In this document: positions 12,611-23,589 of the stretch, piece by piece
How the letters are laid out: every line of letters begins with the position of its first letter
How positions within the stretch are numbered: position 1 is the stretch's first letter
Source: Apricaphanius iberus
Lineage: Eukaryota > Chordata > Actinopteri > Cyprinodontiformes > Aphaniidae
Reading direction: 5' to 3'
NCBI GenBank assembly: GCA_028564705.1
Contig: JAPXFQ010000071.1
Span: 1 to 64,000 of the forward strand
DNA length: 64,000 nt
The notes under the pieces: generated by a model
The model's input: the letters and a program-made list of their open reading frames with translations, nothing else
Database searches by the model: none
Told to the model about the DNA's origin: nothing
Translations under genes and position numbers: made by a program

Positions 12611-12941
12611 TACAGTGGGGTAAAAAAGTATTTAGTCAGCCATCGATTGTGCAAGTTCTCCCTCTTAAAATAATGATAGATGTCAGTAATTTTCATCATA
12701 GGTACACTTACATTGTGAGAGACAGAATTTGGAAAAAAAAATCCAGGAATTCACATTGTAGGATTTTTAAAGAATTTATTTGTAAATTATGGTGGAAAAC
12801 AAGTATTTGGTCACTTCAAACAAGGAAGATCTCTGGCTCTCACAGACCTGTAACTTCTTCTTTAAGAAGCTCTTCTGTCCTCGTTATCTGTATAAAAGAC
12901 ACCTGTCCACAGCCTCAAACAGTCAGACTCCAAACTCCACT

Positions 12942-13943
12942 ATGGCCAAGACCAAAGAGCTTTCGAAGGACACCAGGAAAATAATTGTAGACCTGCACCT
13001 GACTGGGAAGAGTGAATCTACAATAGGCAAGCAGCTTGGTGTGAAAAAATCAACTGTGGGAGCAATTATCAGTAAATGGAAGACATACAAGACCACTGAC
13101 AATCTCCCTCGATCTGGGGCTCCATGCAAGATCTCATCCCGTGGGGTCAAAATGATCATGAGAACGGTGAGCAAAAATCCCAGAACCACACGGGGGGACC
13201 TGGTGAATGACCTGCAGAGAGCTGGGACCAAAGTAACAAAGGTTACCATCAGTAACACACTAAAACGACAGGGAATCAAATCATGCAGTGCCAAACGTGT
13301 CCCCCTGCTTAAGCCAGTGCATGTCCAGGCCCGTCTGAAGTTTGCCAGAGAGCACGTGGATGATACAGCAGAGGATTGGGAGAATGTCATGTGGTCAGAT
13401 GAAACCAAAGAAGAACTTTTTGGTATAAACTCAACTCGTCGGGTTTGGTGGAAGAAGAATACTGAGTTGCATCCCAAGAACACCATACCTACTGTGAAGC
13501 ATGGGGGTGGAAACATCATGCTTTGGGGCTGTTTTTCTGCTAAGGGGACAGGACGACTGATCCGTGTTAAGCAAAGAATGAATGGGGCCATGTATGGTGA
13601 GATTTTGAGCCAAAACCTCCTTCCATCAGTGAGAGCTTTGAAGATGAAACGTGGCTGGGTCTTCCAACATGACAATGGTCCCAAACACATCGCCCGGGCA
13701 ACGAAGGAGTGGCTCCGTAAGAAGCATTTGAAAGTCCTGGAGTGGCCTAGCCAGTCTCCAGACCTCAACCCCATAGAAAATCTGTGGAGGGAGTTGAAAG
13801 TCCGTGTTGCTCAGCAACAGCCCCAAAACATCAGTGCTCTCGAGAAGATCTGCATGGAGGAATGGGCCAAAATACCAGCTACTGTGTGTGCAAACCTGGT
13901 AACAAAGGTTATATTACAAAGTATTGAGTTGAATTTTTGTTAG
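12942..13943 (+). CDS. Tc1 transposase, C-terminus altered
   Basis: A 333-residue DDE transposase that would bind the element's own inverted repeats and cut and paste it in the nucleus. I start it at the ATG at 12942 (M-A-K-T-K-E-L) because that is the usual start and upstream codons lie in the inverted repeat. Residues 1-110 hold the paired-type helix-turn-helix DNA-binding domain. The catalytic triad is complete: D153 (W-S-D-E-T), D244 (F-Q-H-D-N-G) and E279 (N-P-I-E-N), giving DD34E spacing. The frame is open throughout. The end reads C-A-N-L-V-T-K-V-I and then runs on in a new frame; from memory of fish Tc1 copies, about 40 bases that encode the normal last residues appear deleted here. 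Activity is therefore doubtful although the catalytic core is whole. Confidence 0.93.
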   Translation: MAKTKELSKDTRKIIVDLHLTGKSESTIGKQLGVKKSTVGAIISKWKTYKTTDNLPRSGAPCKISSRGVKMIMRTVSKNPRTTRGDLVNDLQRAGTKVTKVTISNTLKRQGIKSCSAKRVPLLKPVHVQARLKFAREHVDDTAEDWENVMWSDETKEELFGINSTRRVWWKKNTELHPKNTIPTVKHGGGNIMLWGCFSAKGTGRLIRVKQRMNGAMYGEILSQNLLPSVRALKMKRGWVFQHDNGPKHIARATKEWLRKKHLKVLEWPSQSPDLNPIENLWRELKVRVAQQQPQNISALEKICMEEWAKIPATVCANLVTKVILQSIELNFC

Positions 13944-14110
13944 TGACCAAATACTTATTTTCCATAATTATTTACAAATAAATTCTTTAAAAATCCTACA
14001 ATGTGAATTCCTGGATATTTTTTCAAATTCTGAAGTGTACCTATGATGAAAATTACTTAACCCTGTCATCATTTTAAGTGGGAGAACTTGAACAATCGGT
14101 GGATGACTAA

Positions 14111-14657
14111 GGCCATGTCCACACGTAGCCGGGTTTTTTTTTTAAACGAAGATTTTCCTCTGCTCCTTGAAAAAAAAATCTCCATCCACACGTAACCGGA
14201 TAAATGCGTTTTTCAGCACATTCATAGACGTGGCAAACCTGTAGGGGGCAGTAGTTCTCCCCAGTCCTATCCGCCAAGAGAAACTTTATATCCTCTCTTC
14301 AGCGCGCAGCAGTTATACAGCTTATAAAAGCAAACAAACAAGACGCGTTTTAACAATGGATGATACCAACACAGCTCTGAGGAAATAAATGCTGTTTTCT
14401 AGAGTAAACACAGGTCGCACATGAGGTGTTGGATCATTTTTTGTCGCGGAAAGTGGCGTTACGGCTCTTAAAACTCCGTTTTCACCGTCCACACGCAGAT
14501 ACCGAAAACGGAGAAAACGCAAATCTCCACTTTGGCCGGAGTTTTTAAAAAGCTTCGTTTTTGGTGCCGAAAACCTCCGGCTACGTGTGGATAACAGGCC
14601 AAACCGTAGAAAAATATCTCCGTTTTGGGAGATACCCGGCTACATGTGGACAGGGTC
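14111..14657. mobile_element. Harbinger-like MITE inside the Tc1 repeat
   Basis: A 547-bp insertion with inverted ends (ggccatgtccacacgtagcc at the left; the complement of ggctacatgtggacagggtc at the right) and a 3-bp TAA duplication on both sides (14108-14110, 14658-14660). The 3-bp TWA-type duplication fits PIF/Harbinger. The Tc1 sequence continues directly on either side. There is no coding capacity. A related copy in the opposite orientation lies at 50661-51410. Confidence 0.85.
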
Positions 14658-14681
14658 TAAATACTTTTTTGCCCCACTGTA

Positions 14682-15384
14682 GTTCATCAGGTTGATAACA
14701 TTCAAAGCACCGAAACAAAGGTTAGCAACGATACAACAATACTACTCAGATCTGCCAGGGCTTTCTCCACAGATTGAATCAGGTCAATGACTTTCCTCGG
14801 CTGATTCCAATTCCCCTGCGGCATCTTGTCTAATTCTTCGAGGATTTAAACTGTAATGGTAGATTTGTTGATTCTAATAGGACTCTGAACATGTCAGCTG
14901 CAGTTGTATAGGTTGAAAACCTAAAGCCTAGTTTATGCTTCTCCGACAGCAGGTTTGCACTCAGACGCAGGCGCAAGTAGAGCTTGCTCTGCTGTTCCTG
15001 TTTGACTGAGGGCCACCAGTCCTGCATAGGTGCTTCTTATCAGCAATCGGTGGCCATTTTGCTGGTGCATTCTGGGAGATGTAGTTCTCAGTGGTGGTGG
15101 ACCACTAGACCTCCATTTACTCAGTTTTAACCCAACATTTTATAAGTAAAGCGTTACATTACACTGTTACTGAAAAAAGTTATAATATTTCTGTAATTCG
15201 TTAGTTTTGTAATGTGTTAATCCCAACATTGTGTAAAATATCTATATGTGCATAGAAATGGTTTCACAAACTAGCAGATTTTACCCAGAAGTCCATGGGG
15301 CGGGGCTGATCGTCTGGTTAGTCAGTCGTGGAAAGTGAATGGCTGAGGTTGTATCTTTAACTTTGTGTTATTATCTATTTTCCA
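14682..15384. other. upstream region of gene 1
   Basis: No gene is visible. From about 14924 to 15010 there is one end of the MITE seen whole at 18828-19489 (cctagtttatgcttctccga). The last ~70 bases before 15384 match the pre-exon sequence of genes 2 and 3 (aatggctgaggttgtatc, ctttaactttgtgtt), ending in a ttttccag acceptor. The 5' UTR must therefore begin in an upstream exon that I could not place for gene 1. Confidence 0.5.
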
Positions 15385-15394
15385 GAGATCAGAC

Positions 15395-18300
15395 ATGCTG
15401 TTCCAGATCCAGCTTCTCCTTCAAGTGGTTCTGGTTCTGGCTCCTGGCATCAGCCTGCAGAACCAGGTGAGCACTTCCCTACTCATGCAAACGTTACCTG
15501 TCAGAGTCACACAGTCATTATAGACAATAATATTCAGACCCTGACTATGGAAGAACTTTGTGTTTCATTTAGTTAATTAAAAATAGGACAGAATTATATC
15601 TGAAAGTGTCAAACATTTCTTCCAGTTTATATTTAAGAGGAAGAATCTGCAGGATCTTTGAAGGATTGTAACTTACTGATGTCTCCTCAAATATCCAGTT
15701 GTCTCTAACAGCTCCTTCAATCACTTTAACGTTAAACTTTTACATTTACCATGTTAGTTTACGGAGGGGATGATTGAATGTACTGTTGAAAATCTCTCCC
15801 TGTTTTTCTAAGCACTCGTGTCTGTTTCATCCACAACACATCCAGATTTATTTCTAGATCTAGCAAACAACTACCAGTCATAATTTTATTTTAGTACAAA
15901 AATTACATTATAAATTGCATCATAAATGGTTCCTTTAAAGGTTTAAGAAAAAGAAATTGATATATTGCTTTTGAATCTTGATACATTTGATACATCAAAT
16001 ATTGAGATGTATATCAGTGTATAGATATTTTCTTACATCCCTAGAACCTGATAATATTTAATTATCTGAGCTGCTTCTGAGAATGTATACATATTAGGGG
16101 TCGCATTAACTGAATATTGTCACTGTTTGACCGTTTTTTTTTAGAACGGTGACGTAAAAATCTGAAGGCTGTCTGACATTATTACAGATTAGTATTCGCA
16201 CCCTGGAATGTGCAGATACTTTTAGCTAAAAACTCAGATTCCAGATAAATAAAGGAATTAAAGAAAATATTCCCAGACACTTTGATAAAGGCTTATTGCT
16301 GACCGGGAGTTAATTGCACGTTGAAAAGTTTCTGAGACTTCGGTGTGCAACTGTCGCCTTTGCAGTTGGTTAGACGCGTTACGATGTGTGCCAAAAACCT
16401 GCTGCTGCTTCTTTCCTCCCGCTGGCTTTTCTGCAGCTAAAGCGCAGTTTACTGATCGGGGACTTTTAGACTTCCGATTTGTTTCAATGGGAGAAACGTT
16501 TTGTAATTTTAACACTTTTGGCTGAAGCAGCGCTTAATTCCAGTACAGCACCCAGAACAATATGTAAACCCCCATGAGAAGTCATCCGTCCGAGGCAAAA
16601 ATCTTAAACCTCGTGACAAAAACCTCTGCAGCAATCCCACTATAAGTAGTTCTCTGTTTATCTTGTTTGGGTTGAATATTATTTAAAGCGAATAAACGAT
16701 AAATACTGTTGAATAGGTTTTAACTCTTGGGACTAGAGGTAGCCACCTGCCCCCACCTACATTGGATTAAAAAAATTAACAGGTACATATACAGGGTGGG
16801 CAATTCATATGGATACACCTCAATGAAATGGGAATGGTTGGTGATATTAACGTCCTGTTTGTGGCACATTAGTATATGTGAGGGGGGAAACTTTTCAAGA
16901 TGGGTGGTGACCATGGTGGCCATTTTGAAGCCGCCCTTCTTGGACCCAACTTTTGTTTTTTCAATAGGAAGAGGGTCATGTGTCTCATAGAACTTATCGG
17001 GAATTTCAAGAAAAACAACGGTGTGCTTGGTTTCTGACCACTTATAAAATGTGTTAAATGTGCTGCCCATTGTGTTGGATTGCCAATGCAACCCTCTTCC
17101 CCCACTCTTCACACACTGATAGCAACACCGGGGGAGAAATGCCAGCACAGGCTTCCAGTATGCGTAGTTTCACGTGCTGCACATCTTCACACCATAGACG
17201 ATTGCCTTCAGATGACCCCAATGATAAAAGTCTAAGGGAGTCAGATCAGGAGACCGGCCCACGATGACCAATCCACTTTGCAGGAAACTGTTCATCTAGG
17301 AATGCTCTGACCTGACACCCATAATGTGGTGGTGCACCATCTTGTTGGAAAAACTTCAGTGCATAAAGAGGGAAACGCATCATCATGTAGCAATTTCAAA
17401 TATCCAGTGGACTTGAGGTCTCCATTGATGAAGAACGGCCCCACTATCTTTGTACCCCATATACCACACCATCACTTTTTTTTGTTCCACCAGTCTTGGA
17501 GGGATCTATCCAACGTGGGTTAGTGTCTGTTTGTTAACTTCACCATTCACATAAACGTTTGCCTCATCACTGAACAAAATCTTCCAATTTTTGTTTTGCC
17601 CATTCTGCAAATTCTGTGCGCCGATCTGGGTCATCCTCATTGAGGTGGTGCAGAAGCTGGAGTTTGTAAGGGTGCCATTTGTGAGTAGCTAATATCCGCC
17701 GAAGTGATGTTCGACTAATGCCACTCTGCAGTGACATGCGGCGAGTGCTACGCTGTGGGCTCTAGCTGAATGACGCTAGGACAGCCACTGATGGTTTCTT
17801 CATTAGTGACAGTTTTCATGCGTCCACATTTTGGCAGATCCAACACTGAACCAGTTTCACCAAACTTAGCAGGCAGTTTGCTAACTGTAAAATGGGACAT
17901 GGGTGGTCTAGTAGGGTGTCTTCCATTGAAATCTGCTGCAATGACCTGGTTAATGCGTTCACCAGATATCAACACAATTTCGATCCGCTCCACACGCCTT
18001 AACCTCTTCGACACGCCAATGGCTGTGAACAAAGAGAAACTTGTAAATCCCTACTTCTATCCTGTGTAAATATTTCCATTTCTATTACAATGCACATTAA
18101 TCTGGTTACTATATGTAGCTGATTTTTAAAAAATGACATCAAACCATTAATAATTCTAGTTCATGTAACTAGTGCTGCTAGCTTAAACTAAGTGTATTAG
18201 TATTTAAAAGATATGAAGTTTTACTTTCAATAAATAATGGAATAATTATTCACTTTGTGATATTCATCTTTTTTTTTATTGGTCTTTAGAATACTAAAAT

Positions 18301-19807
18301 AAATCCCAATAAATGTGATTTTAGTAATGTTTGTAGTTTGGAGCGCTGCTTTAAATAACTATTTTTATGTTATTTTTATAAAATCTCTACTATAGCACAT
18401 GCATGAATTATTTGTTTTCCCGTTTTCTTTGCAGAAACCCCTGATCTGCTTCAAGTCCTCGGTTCCAGAAGCGATGAGAGCCACGCAGCTCCATGGGGAC
18501 CACAATGATGAAGGATATCTGTGGAGCAGAGATCCAGACGCTGCCTCTCTTCCTCCCTGCTCCTCCTCCTCCTCCCCCCGTCCCTCCCACTGTGAGGTCT
18601 GTCTTCATGAGGAGAACGTCTACATGATCTGTGATAACCTGCCGGCTGGAGCAGCCCTATTTCTGGAGGATCCTCCATTATCCTTCACCTCTGAGCAGAG
18701 CGGTAAGAACCTGCAGCAGAACTCTGACTTCAGATATGGAACATTTTTATTTATCATTCATCAGTTGTTGACATTTTATTCTAACTGTTCCAGTTTCCTA
18801 GAACCAATCTTTTAGTTTTTTGCTCAAAGCCAGTTAATGCTTCTCCGTTCTGAGGGAGACGGATTGACGCAGCGCCATTATCCGTCGACGCAAGGGCTCT
18901 CCGTCACCTACGTAAAGGACGCACGGAGTAGAGGCCCAATTTTTAACTATCCATCGACGGATAGCGTATGCATCTGATTGGTCAGTTTCAGCAACAGCCA
19001 GAGATCTCTTCACCAGAACGGGGCTCTATAGTCGCTGTAATCAGTAGTTAATGCAGCGTTTGGCCGCTATATGCTTCATATTGTAAGGATCATTTATCTA
19101 ATCTGTTCTTTTGGTGATTTTGAACACAAGGAGGTGTAGGAAAACAACAAAAAAGGGTGCTGTGTTTGTTTCCATGTGTTTCTAGAGGATTCTATTATCC
19201 GCACTTCTAGTAAAAAGCTTTACAGCTTAATCAAAACGTACTTTCTGTCATCCATTGCTCCTTGAGGAAGTAAATGCGTTCACAAGCCTAGAAAAAAACT
19301 GAAACTACGCTGTGATAGTAGGCAGAGACGGCATGAAAACTTAGCGCCCCCTGCTGTCCTGGTGGAGCAAACACTGAAAAAACAATAGAGTGTGGAGAGA
19401 GAAAGCGGTGTACTATAAACGGAAAACGTCTCCGTCAATACACCTGCGTGTGAGTGCAAATTTGCGGTAGGAGAAGCATAAACTAGGCTATAGTCCTGCC
19501 TGCAGAGAGAGAGAACTGGATCAGTTTTGGTTCCCACTAACTTTGGTCTCTCCTGTTACAGATTGTCCAACACTGCCTCCTGCTGGTGAGTTTCTGTTAG
19601 TTTCCTTCACATAACAAAACAGCACCAGAGACAACCTGACATCTTGTATTTAAAGTCCTGCATACTTTCTGCTGCTTTCAAAGTTTATTCTCTTCTCTCC
19701 CTACAGATAATCAGGAACTGCATCATTTTCTTGTGATTGGCTGCCCAATCATTGGCATCATCTTCGTCATCATTGGGGTTATTTTATATAAACGGTTTAA
19801 AGAATAG
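15395..19807 (+). CDS. gene 1: tailless type I membrane protein, unknown family
   Basis: Four coding exons, 15395-15466, 18435-18702, 19562-19585 and 19707-19807, joined in phases 0, 1 and 1 with GT-AG sites, give 154 residues. Exon 1 is a signal peptide (24 residues, hydrophobic core L-L-L-Q-V-V-L-V-L-A). Exon 2 is the ectodomain, with cysteines at exon residues 5, 42, 53, 56 and 66. Exon 3 is a 24-nt microexon adding D-C-P-T-L-P-P-A. Exon 4 gives D-N-Q-E-L, a ~22-residue membrane helix and Y-K-R-F-K-E then TAG. The stalk exon seen in genes 2 and 3 is missing. The product is predicted to sit in the plasma membrane with the ectodomain outside. It is paralogous to the genes at 35101 and 57154. 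I do not recognise the family, and function is unknown. Confidence 0.82.
16785..18066 (-). mobile_element. degenerate mariner-type transposon in gene 1 intron 1
   Basis: A minus-strand transposase relic. Its N-terminal region (17748-18032) keeps I-V-L-I-S-G-E-R and V-I-A-A-D-F-N-G-R-H-P and a helix-turn-helix pattern. Further along, pieces such as W-K-I-L-F-S-D-E-A and S-P-D-L-T-P-L-D-F can be read between stops and frameshifts, as in DDD-type mariner transposases. The ends (acagggtgggcaattcatat near 16793 and atcctgtgta near 18058) are short imperfect inverted repeats. Many in-frame stops make it a pseudogene. Confidence 0.75.
18435..18702 (+). CDS. gene 1 exon 2: six-cysteine ectodomain
   Basis: Reads K-P-L-I-C-F-K-S-S, then A-T-Q-L-H-G, G-Y-L-W-S-R, L-P-P-C, a Ser/Pro run, C-E-V-C and V-Y-M-I-C-D-N-L-P. 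Each of these blocks is shared with the paralogous exons at 41248 and 60880. The acceptor is tttgcag and the donor g|gtaag, with phase-1 exit. The first ~25 intron bases (gtaagaacctgcagcagaac) are also conserved in all three copies. Confidence 0.85.
18828..19489. mobile_element. 662-bp MITE in gene 1 intron 2
   Basis: Inverted ends agccagttaatgcttctcc (left) and ggagaagcataaactaggct (right) enclose a non-coding body. A fragment of the same family lies at about 28318-28480 (shared catccattgctcct and ctgtcctggtgg strings), and one end lies at about 14924. No clear target duplication was seen. Confidence 0.65.
19562..19585 (+). CDS. gene 1 exon 3: 24-nt microexon
   Basis: Flanked by gttacag and gtgagt, phase 1 on both sides, encoding D-C-P-T-L-P-P-A. 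It supplies the last conserved cysteine. Same-size exons occur at 41681-41704 and 61303-61326. Confidence 0.8.
19707..19807 (+). CDS. gene 1 exon 4: membrane anchor and stop
   Basis: The helix F-L-V-I-G-C-P-I-I-G-I-I-F-V-I-I-G-V-I-L-Y is followed by K-R-F-K-E and TAG. The stop is the last codon before gtgggt, which occupies the place of the functional donor of gene 2 exon 5 (K-S-Q-K|gtgagt). No charged residue is in the helix, so pairing with a charged adaptor is not suggested by the sequence. Confidence 0.8.
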
Positions 19808-21491
19808 GTGGGTGTTTATCTACAGATTTAAGTCACTGTTTATTCTCAGTCATTTTCCAAATCAGGAACTATTTTAACTAGGAGATTATGGTAAAGTTTT
19901 TCTAGGGGGCACTGTGGAGAATTTATGCCCACTAAATATTTGCATAAATATCTATTATGGGTTAAACTAATATTTATGGTGTAGTTTGGTGCAGATTAGA
20001 TGATTTCTGTGGAAATTGAAGCCAAATTTACGGCCTCGGCGTGACGTCAGTCTTCGTCTCACATCCATAGCCACACCCTCTCTGAAAAAGTCTCACCCTG
20101 CATCCGATACCGCTGAATGTTAGCCTCTAAGCACTAACACTAGCAACTAATCGTTAACCTTTCATGGGGTCAACAGTGAGAACACTATGGCTAGTAGTCT
20201 AGGGAGCCGTTCACGAATGTGCTCGTTTCGAACAGCCTTTCTACCCGACGTCATTACGCGACGGAGACGCACATGAATGACGCAAATCTAAACCGGAGCT
20301 CCAGATTTCCGAACAATGGACTACAAAACGCGCACGTAAGGCTATTCTTTCCCATGGCTGAACCTTTCCGTTACACATAACCCTTCGGAAGAGGTTGTTG
20401 TACTCACATGCGTGCGTCTTTTTCCTTTCGGCCATTTTCGTTATTTTACGTGAGGTGGGCCGGGCGACTTGTATTGATGGCGTCTTGTGGCGCAAGGGAT
20501 TGTGGGATGGCACATAGCTCCTAATCGCCAGTTAGTTAGCATCAGAGGTCCCTATGCTAAAGTGGCTATGATAGTTGGCCTACAGGCCACTTTCCCTAAC
20601 TCCTTCCTAACTGGAAGCCCAATTCGGATGCATCTTATCATGGCGGACGCTGACGCACATCCGGTTTAGCGTAAGACCTCTTACCAATTTAGCAGCCTCA
20701 GTGCTGGTCACACCAACGTGATTTCAGTTCATGGTGGTTAGCTCATGGGGGGTCAAATGTTGACCTTTCAAAGCAAAACACTTCAAGTTCCCAGGGGGGC
20801 GTCAGCATTTGACCATTGTTGGGGATCTTATGAGGACCAGTCACAGCCCAGTTCATGCTCTGTCTGTTTTTCTGTAGCAGTTACAACAACTTTTTATGTT
20901 TGTGGCGGAGTTTGAGGCTTGGCTCCGCCCCTTTCAACACGCATGAAAAATCAGGATATTGATCATTTTAGATTCAAATCAGCGTCAAAATCTCAAGTTC
21001 AATCCAAGATGGCTGTCCTTCTGTTTGTTGAAGACTGTTGATACTAGAGACCTTTAGGTAGGTCTTGAGCAGTTCTACAAGTGTACCAAATCTCGTAGCT
21101 CTACAATGAAGGAAGCTAACTGGGAAGGCTTTGATTGTAGCCAGGGGGCGCTATTGAGCTATTTTTGGGTGTTGGTGAGTTTTTGTACACGTTTAGATCT
21201 CCAAAAAGACAATTTATTACCCAGAAAATCAATAAACATTGAGGATACAACAGGCACTAATTATATAGCCTCTTTTTCAGTTTCATATGTCCAGCTTAAT
21301 CCTTGGTTTTATCTAATATTTATATGTAAAATATCTGATCAGTCCGACTACGACACTAAACACTGTGGTCTGGTTTAAAGTCTAACTTCTGGTTTTCTAT
21401 ATAAAAAATATTAGTTCTGTTTTAAAGGTTTTTATAAATATTTTTTCTTCTCATCTATAATGATCTGAAATAATCTCTTCCGTCTTCACAG
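19808..21491. other. 3' intron and flank of gene 1
   Basis: No further coding exon for gene 1 was found here. In particular, no relic of the ITIM-like tail exon of gene 2 was seen. The region 20040-20700 is GC-richer and contains cgacggagacgcacatgaatgacg-like sequence, perhaps a MITE, but its ends could not be set. Confidence 0.4.
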
Positions 21492-21650
21492 ACTTAAAAA
21501 CTTTCCCAGAAGAACGACGGCTGTCCTTCATCTGGATATAAGACTTTATCTCTGGTGTCCTGGATCTTGTCCTTCTTCCATGTACTGCTGCTTCAGTGTT
21601 TTCTTCTTTTCTTTAGATGCTGAGGTAGTCTGTGCATGCAGAGAAAATGG
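21492..21650 (+). other. probable last 3' UTR exon of gene 1
   Basis: After the acceptor gtcttcacag the sequence acttaaaaactttcccagaag resembles the start of the 3' UTR exon of gene 2 (atctaaaagtttttctgctgg at 42602). This suggests that gene 1 still splices from the gtgggt after its stop codon to a non-coding terminal exon. The 3' end is not defined. Confidence 0.45.
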
Positions 21651-23585
21651 TTAGACGAGTTCATAGAAACATGAACAAACTGCTGTTATTTATAACTAAA
21701 TGCTGTAGAGATTCATGAGAAACAAAGTTTTAACACCTTTGAGCCGATGGCACAAGTGCCACAAAATCAGAACCAAAACTAGAGCCGTGGTGACCAAAGG
21801 TGTTGATTTTAGTCAGAAAACCCCTTATGAGGAGTTGAGATCTTGTTAATCATCGTCAGGCAGTTTCATATATGTGAACTGACCTACTGATGTTTAAAGC
21901 TGTGAGGTTAAAATGTTTTTATGTTATCTCACAAAATATGAAGTATTTATGTCTTCCAATATGACCTACAGTGGATCATGTTGAGGTGGTTCTAAAACAC
22001 CAGCTTTACTCCTTAGCGTTTTATGTCCTGTTGACGGTACGCTACATACCGTAGACTCAAATCCACCAGATCTTTTCTACGTACTTATAGATATTATACA
22101 ACACTGGAAAGCTTGAATTGTTGTAATTGCAACGATGTGTGCCAATGAAGGATACAATCACAACTGTAGACACAGTGAACCCTGGAAGATCCTATTCATA
22201 TCCCGCAAGCAAAAATATCTAGCCACCACCTAGTCCTACATCCACATTTTAACATATCCTGCCTGTAAAACTTTTGGTAATTCTCTTATTTCTTACAAAG
22301 TTACATCATAGCTACCATTAGCATGCTAATGGTAGCCTTAAAAGTAACACAGCAGAGCCTTTCTTCTTCTTAATGTTTACTGGCGGCTGGCAAACAAATT
22401 TTTTCCTAACCGCCACCAACGGTTATGGATTGTAGACCAGAAAAATATTTAAGATTTTAGACAATTTTAATTAAGGCTTCATGAACGGCCACATCAACCT
22501 CATCATGTTTATCATCTAGAACAGAAAAATCTCCATTTGTACCCTGTGGTTTTCATTTTATTCAATTGTCTATGCCGCTGCTTAGCTGAAATTAATATGA
22601 ATGATAACATTTATGATTCTTACATATCAGAATTTGGCTGTTTTCGCTTGTGTCTTTGTGGTGCACATGTAAATATGTCATTTTATGCAGAGCTAATATT
22701 TAATAGGAATTTAAAGTTCCGTCTGTGAAACATGTTGCTTCTTGTTTTCATTGCAGTTCTTGTTTTATCAAGCAGATCCCTTCTGTCATTCATTATGCAT
22801 TTATTTTGGAGGGGTATTTCTAAGGTTAATCACATTGTACTGCATATAATTAAGAAGCAGTAAAACAAATGACAGAAATGCCTGATATATTTAGCTTTCA
22901 TCTTTTCAAGTTTTCAGTTAGATTTAAAACGCTGATCCGTTTTTGCACCACTGTGGCCAAAACTCTCAAATTAAAAGCAGTTGTGGGGCACAAAGAATAT
23001 TTTTTTTACTTAAAAAAGCAACCTTCTTTGTAGGTGTTTTGGTTTTTGCCTGCTTCTCAATGAAGTTCTACATTTTAATGTAACAAAGTGATCTGAATTC
23101 TGTACTAAAGGGATCTGAACATCACTGCAGATCTGAAACATGAATGGCTGCATGTTTGCCTCAGTTTTAATATAAACAAACGTGTGTGTTCCTGTTATAT
23201 ATGAACCATTACTTTCTTTAGTCAGGGTTAATAAATTAGGCAAAAATATGCTTCTGAGTTAAAGTCACAGGATGTTTTTGGTCTTGTGTTGTTTTCTGAA
23301 ATCATTAACAGAAACATTAATCACGCACAGACTTTATTTGCAACAATGAAGAGAAAAACATAATCCTCCAGTAACATTAGTCGCTGAACTAAACTCCACC
23401 AGCGAAATGAATTTGCTAACTTTTTATGCTGAAAATATTCTGAGAATTAGATCAATTTGTACATCAGTACCAAACCGACCACCAGTGTTACCCCCATGTA
23501 AAAGCAATGTAGAGAAAATGTCTGAATTCGAAAAATTAAAAAAGTCACACGTTCATGAAATTATTTAACAATTAAGCTCCTCTCG
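21651..23585. other. intergenic, nothing recognised
   Basis: AT-rich sequence with only short open frames. I see no exon, RNA or complete mobile element in it. Confidence 0.4.
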
Positions 23586-23589
23586 CTGC

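Larger units (their letters stand above)
12613..14679 (+). mobile_element. Tc1-type transposon
   Basis: The left terminus reads cagtggggtaaaaaagtatt and the right terminus is its near complement (ctttttt gccccactg), each flanked by the TA dinucleotide duplicated by Tc1/mariner insertion (12611-12612 and 14680-14681). Long inverted repeats (about 12613-12840 and 13940-14110 plus 14661-14679) surround one transposase gene. A Harbinger-like MITE interrupts the right inverted repeat at 14111-14657. With that MITE removed the element would be about 1.5 kb, the usual Tc1 size. Confidence 0.95.

Noticed and set aside
12923..13774. 283-codon minus-strand frame opposite the Tc1 transposase
   Set aside because: It is a shadow of the plus-strand transposase and shows no domain of its own.
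15395..15466. Immunoglobulin superfamily receptor for genes 1-3
   Set aside because: The ectodomain lacks the Ig cysteine-tryptophan-cysteine spacing and the D-x-G/A-x-Y-x-C motif, and the proline/serine run and C-x-x-C do not fit.
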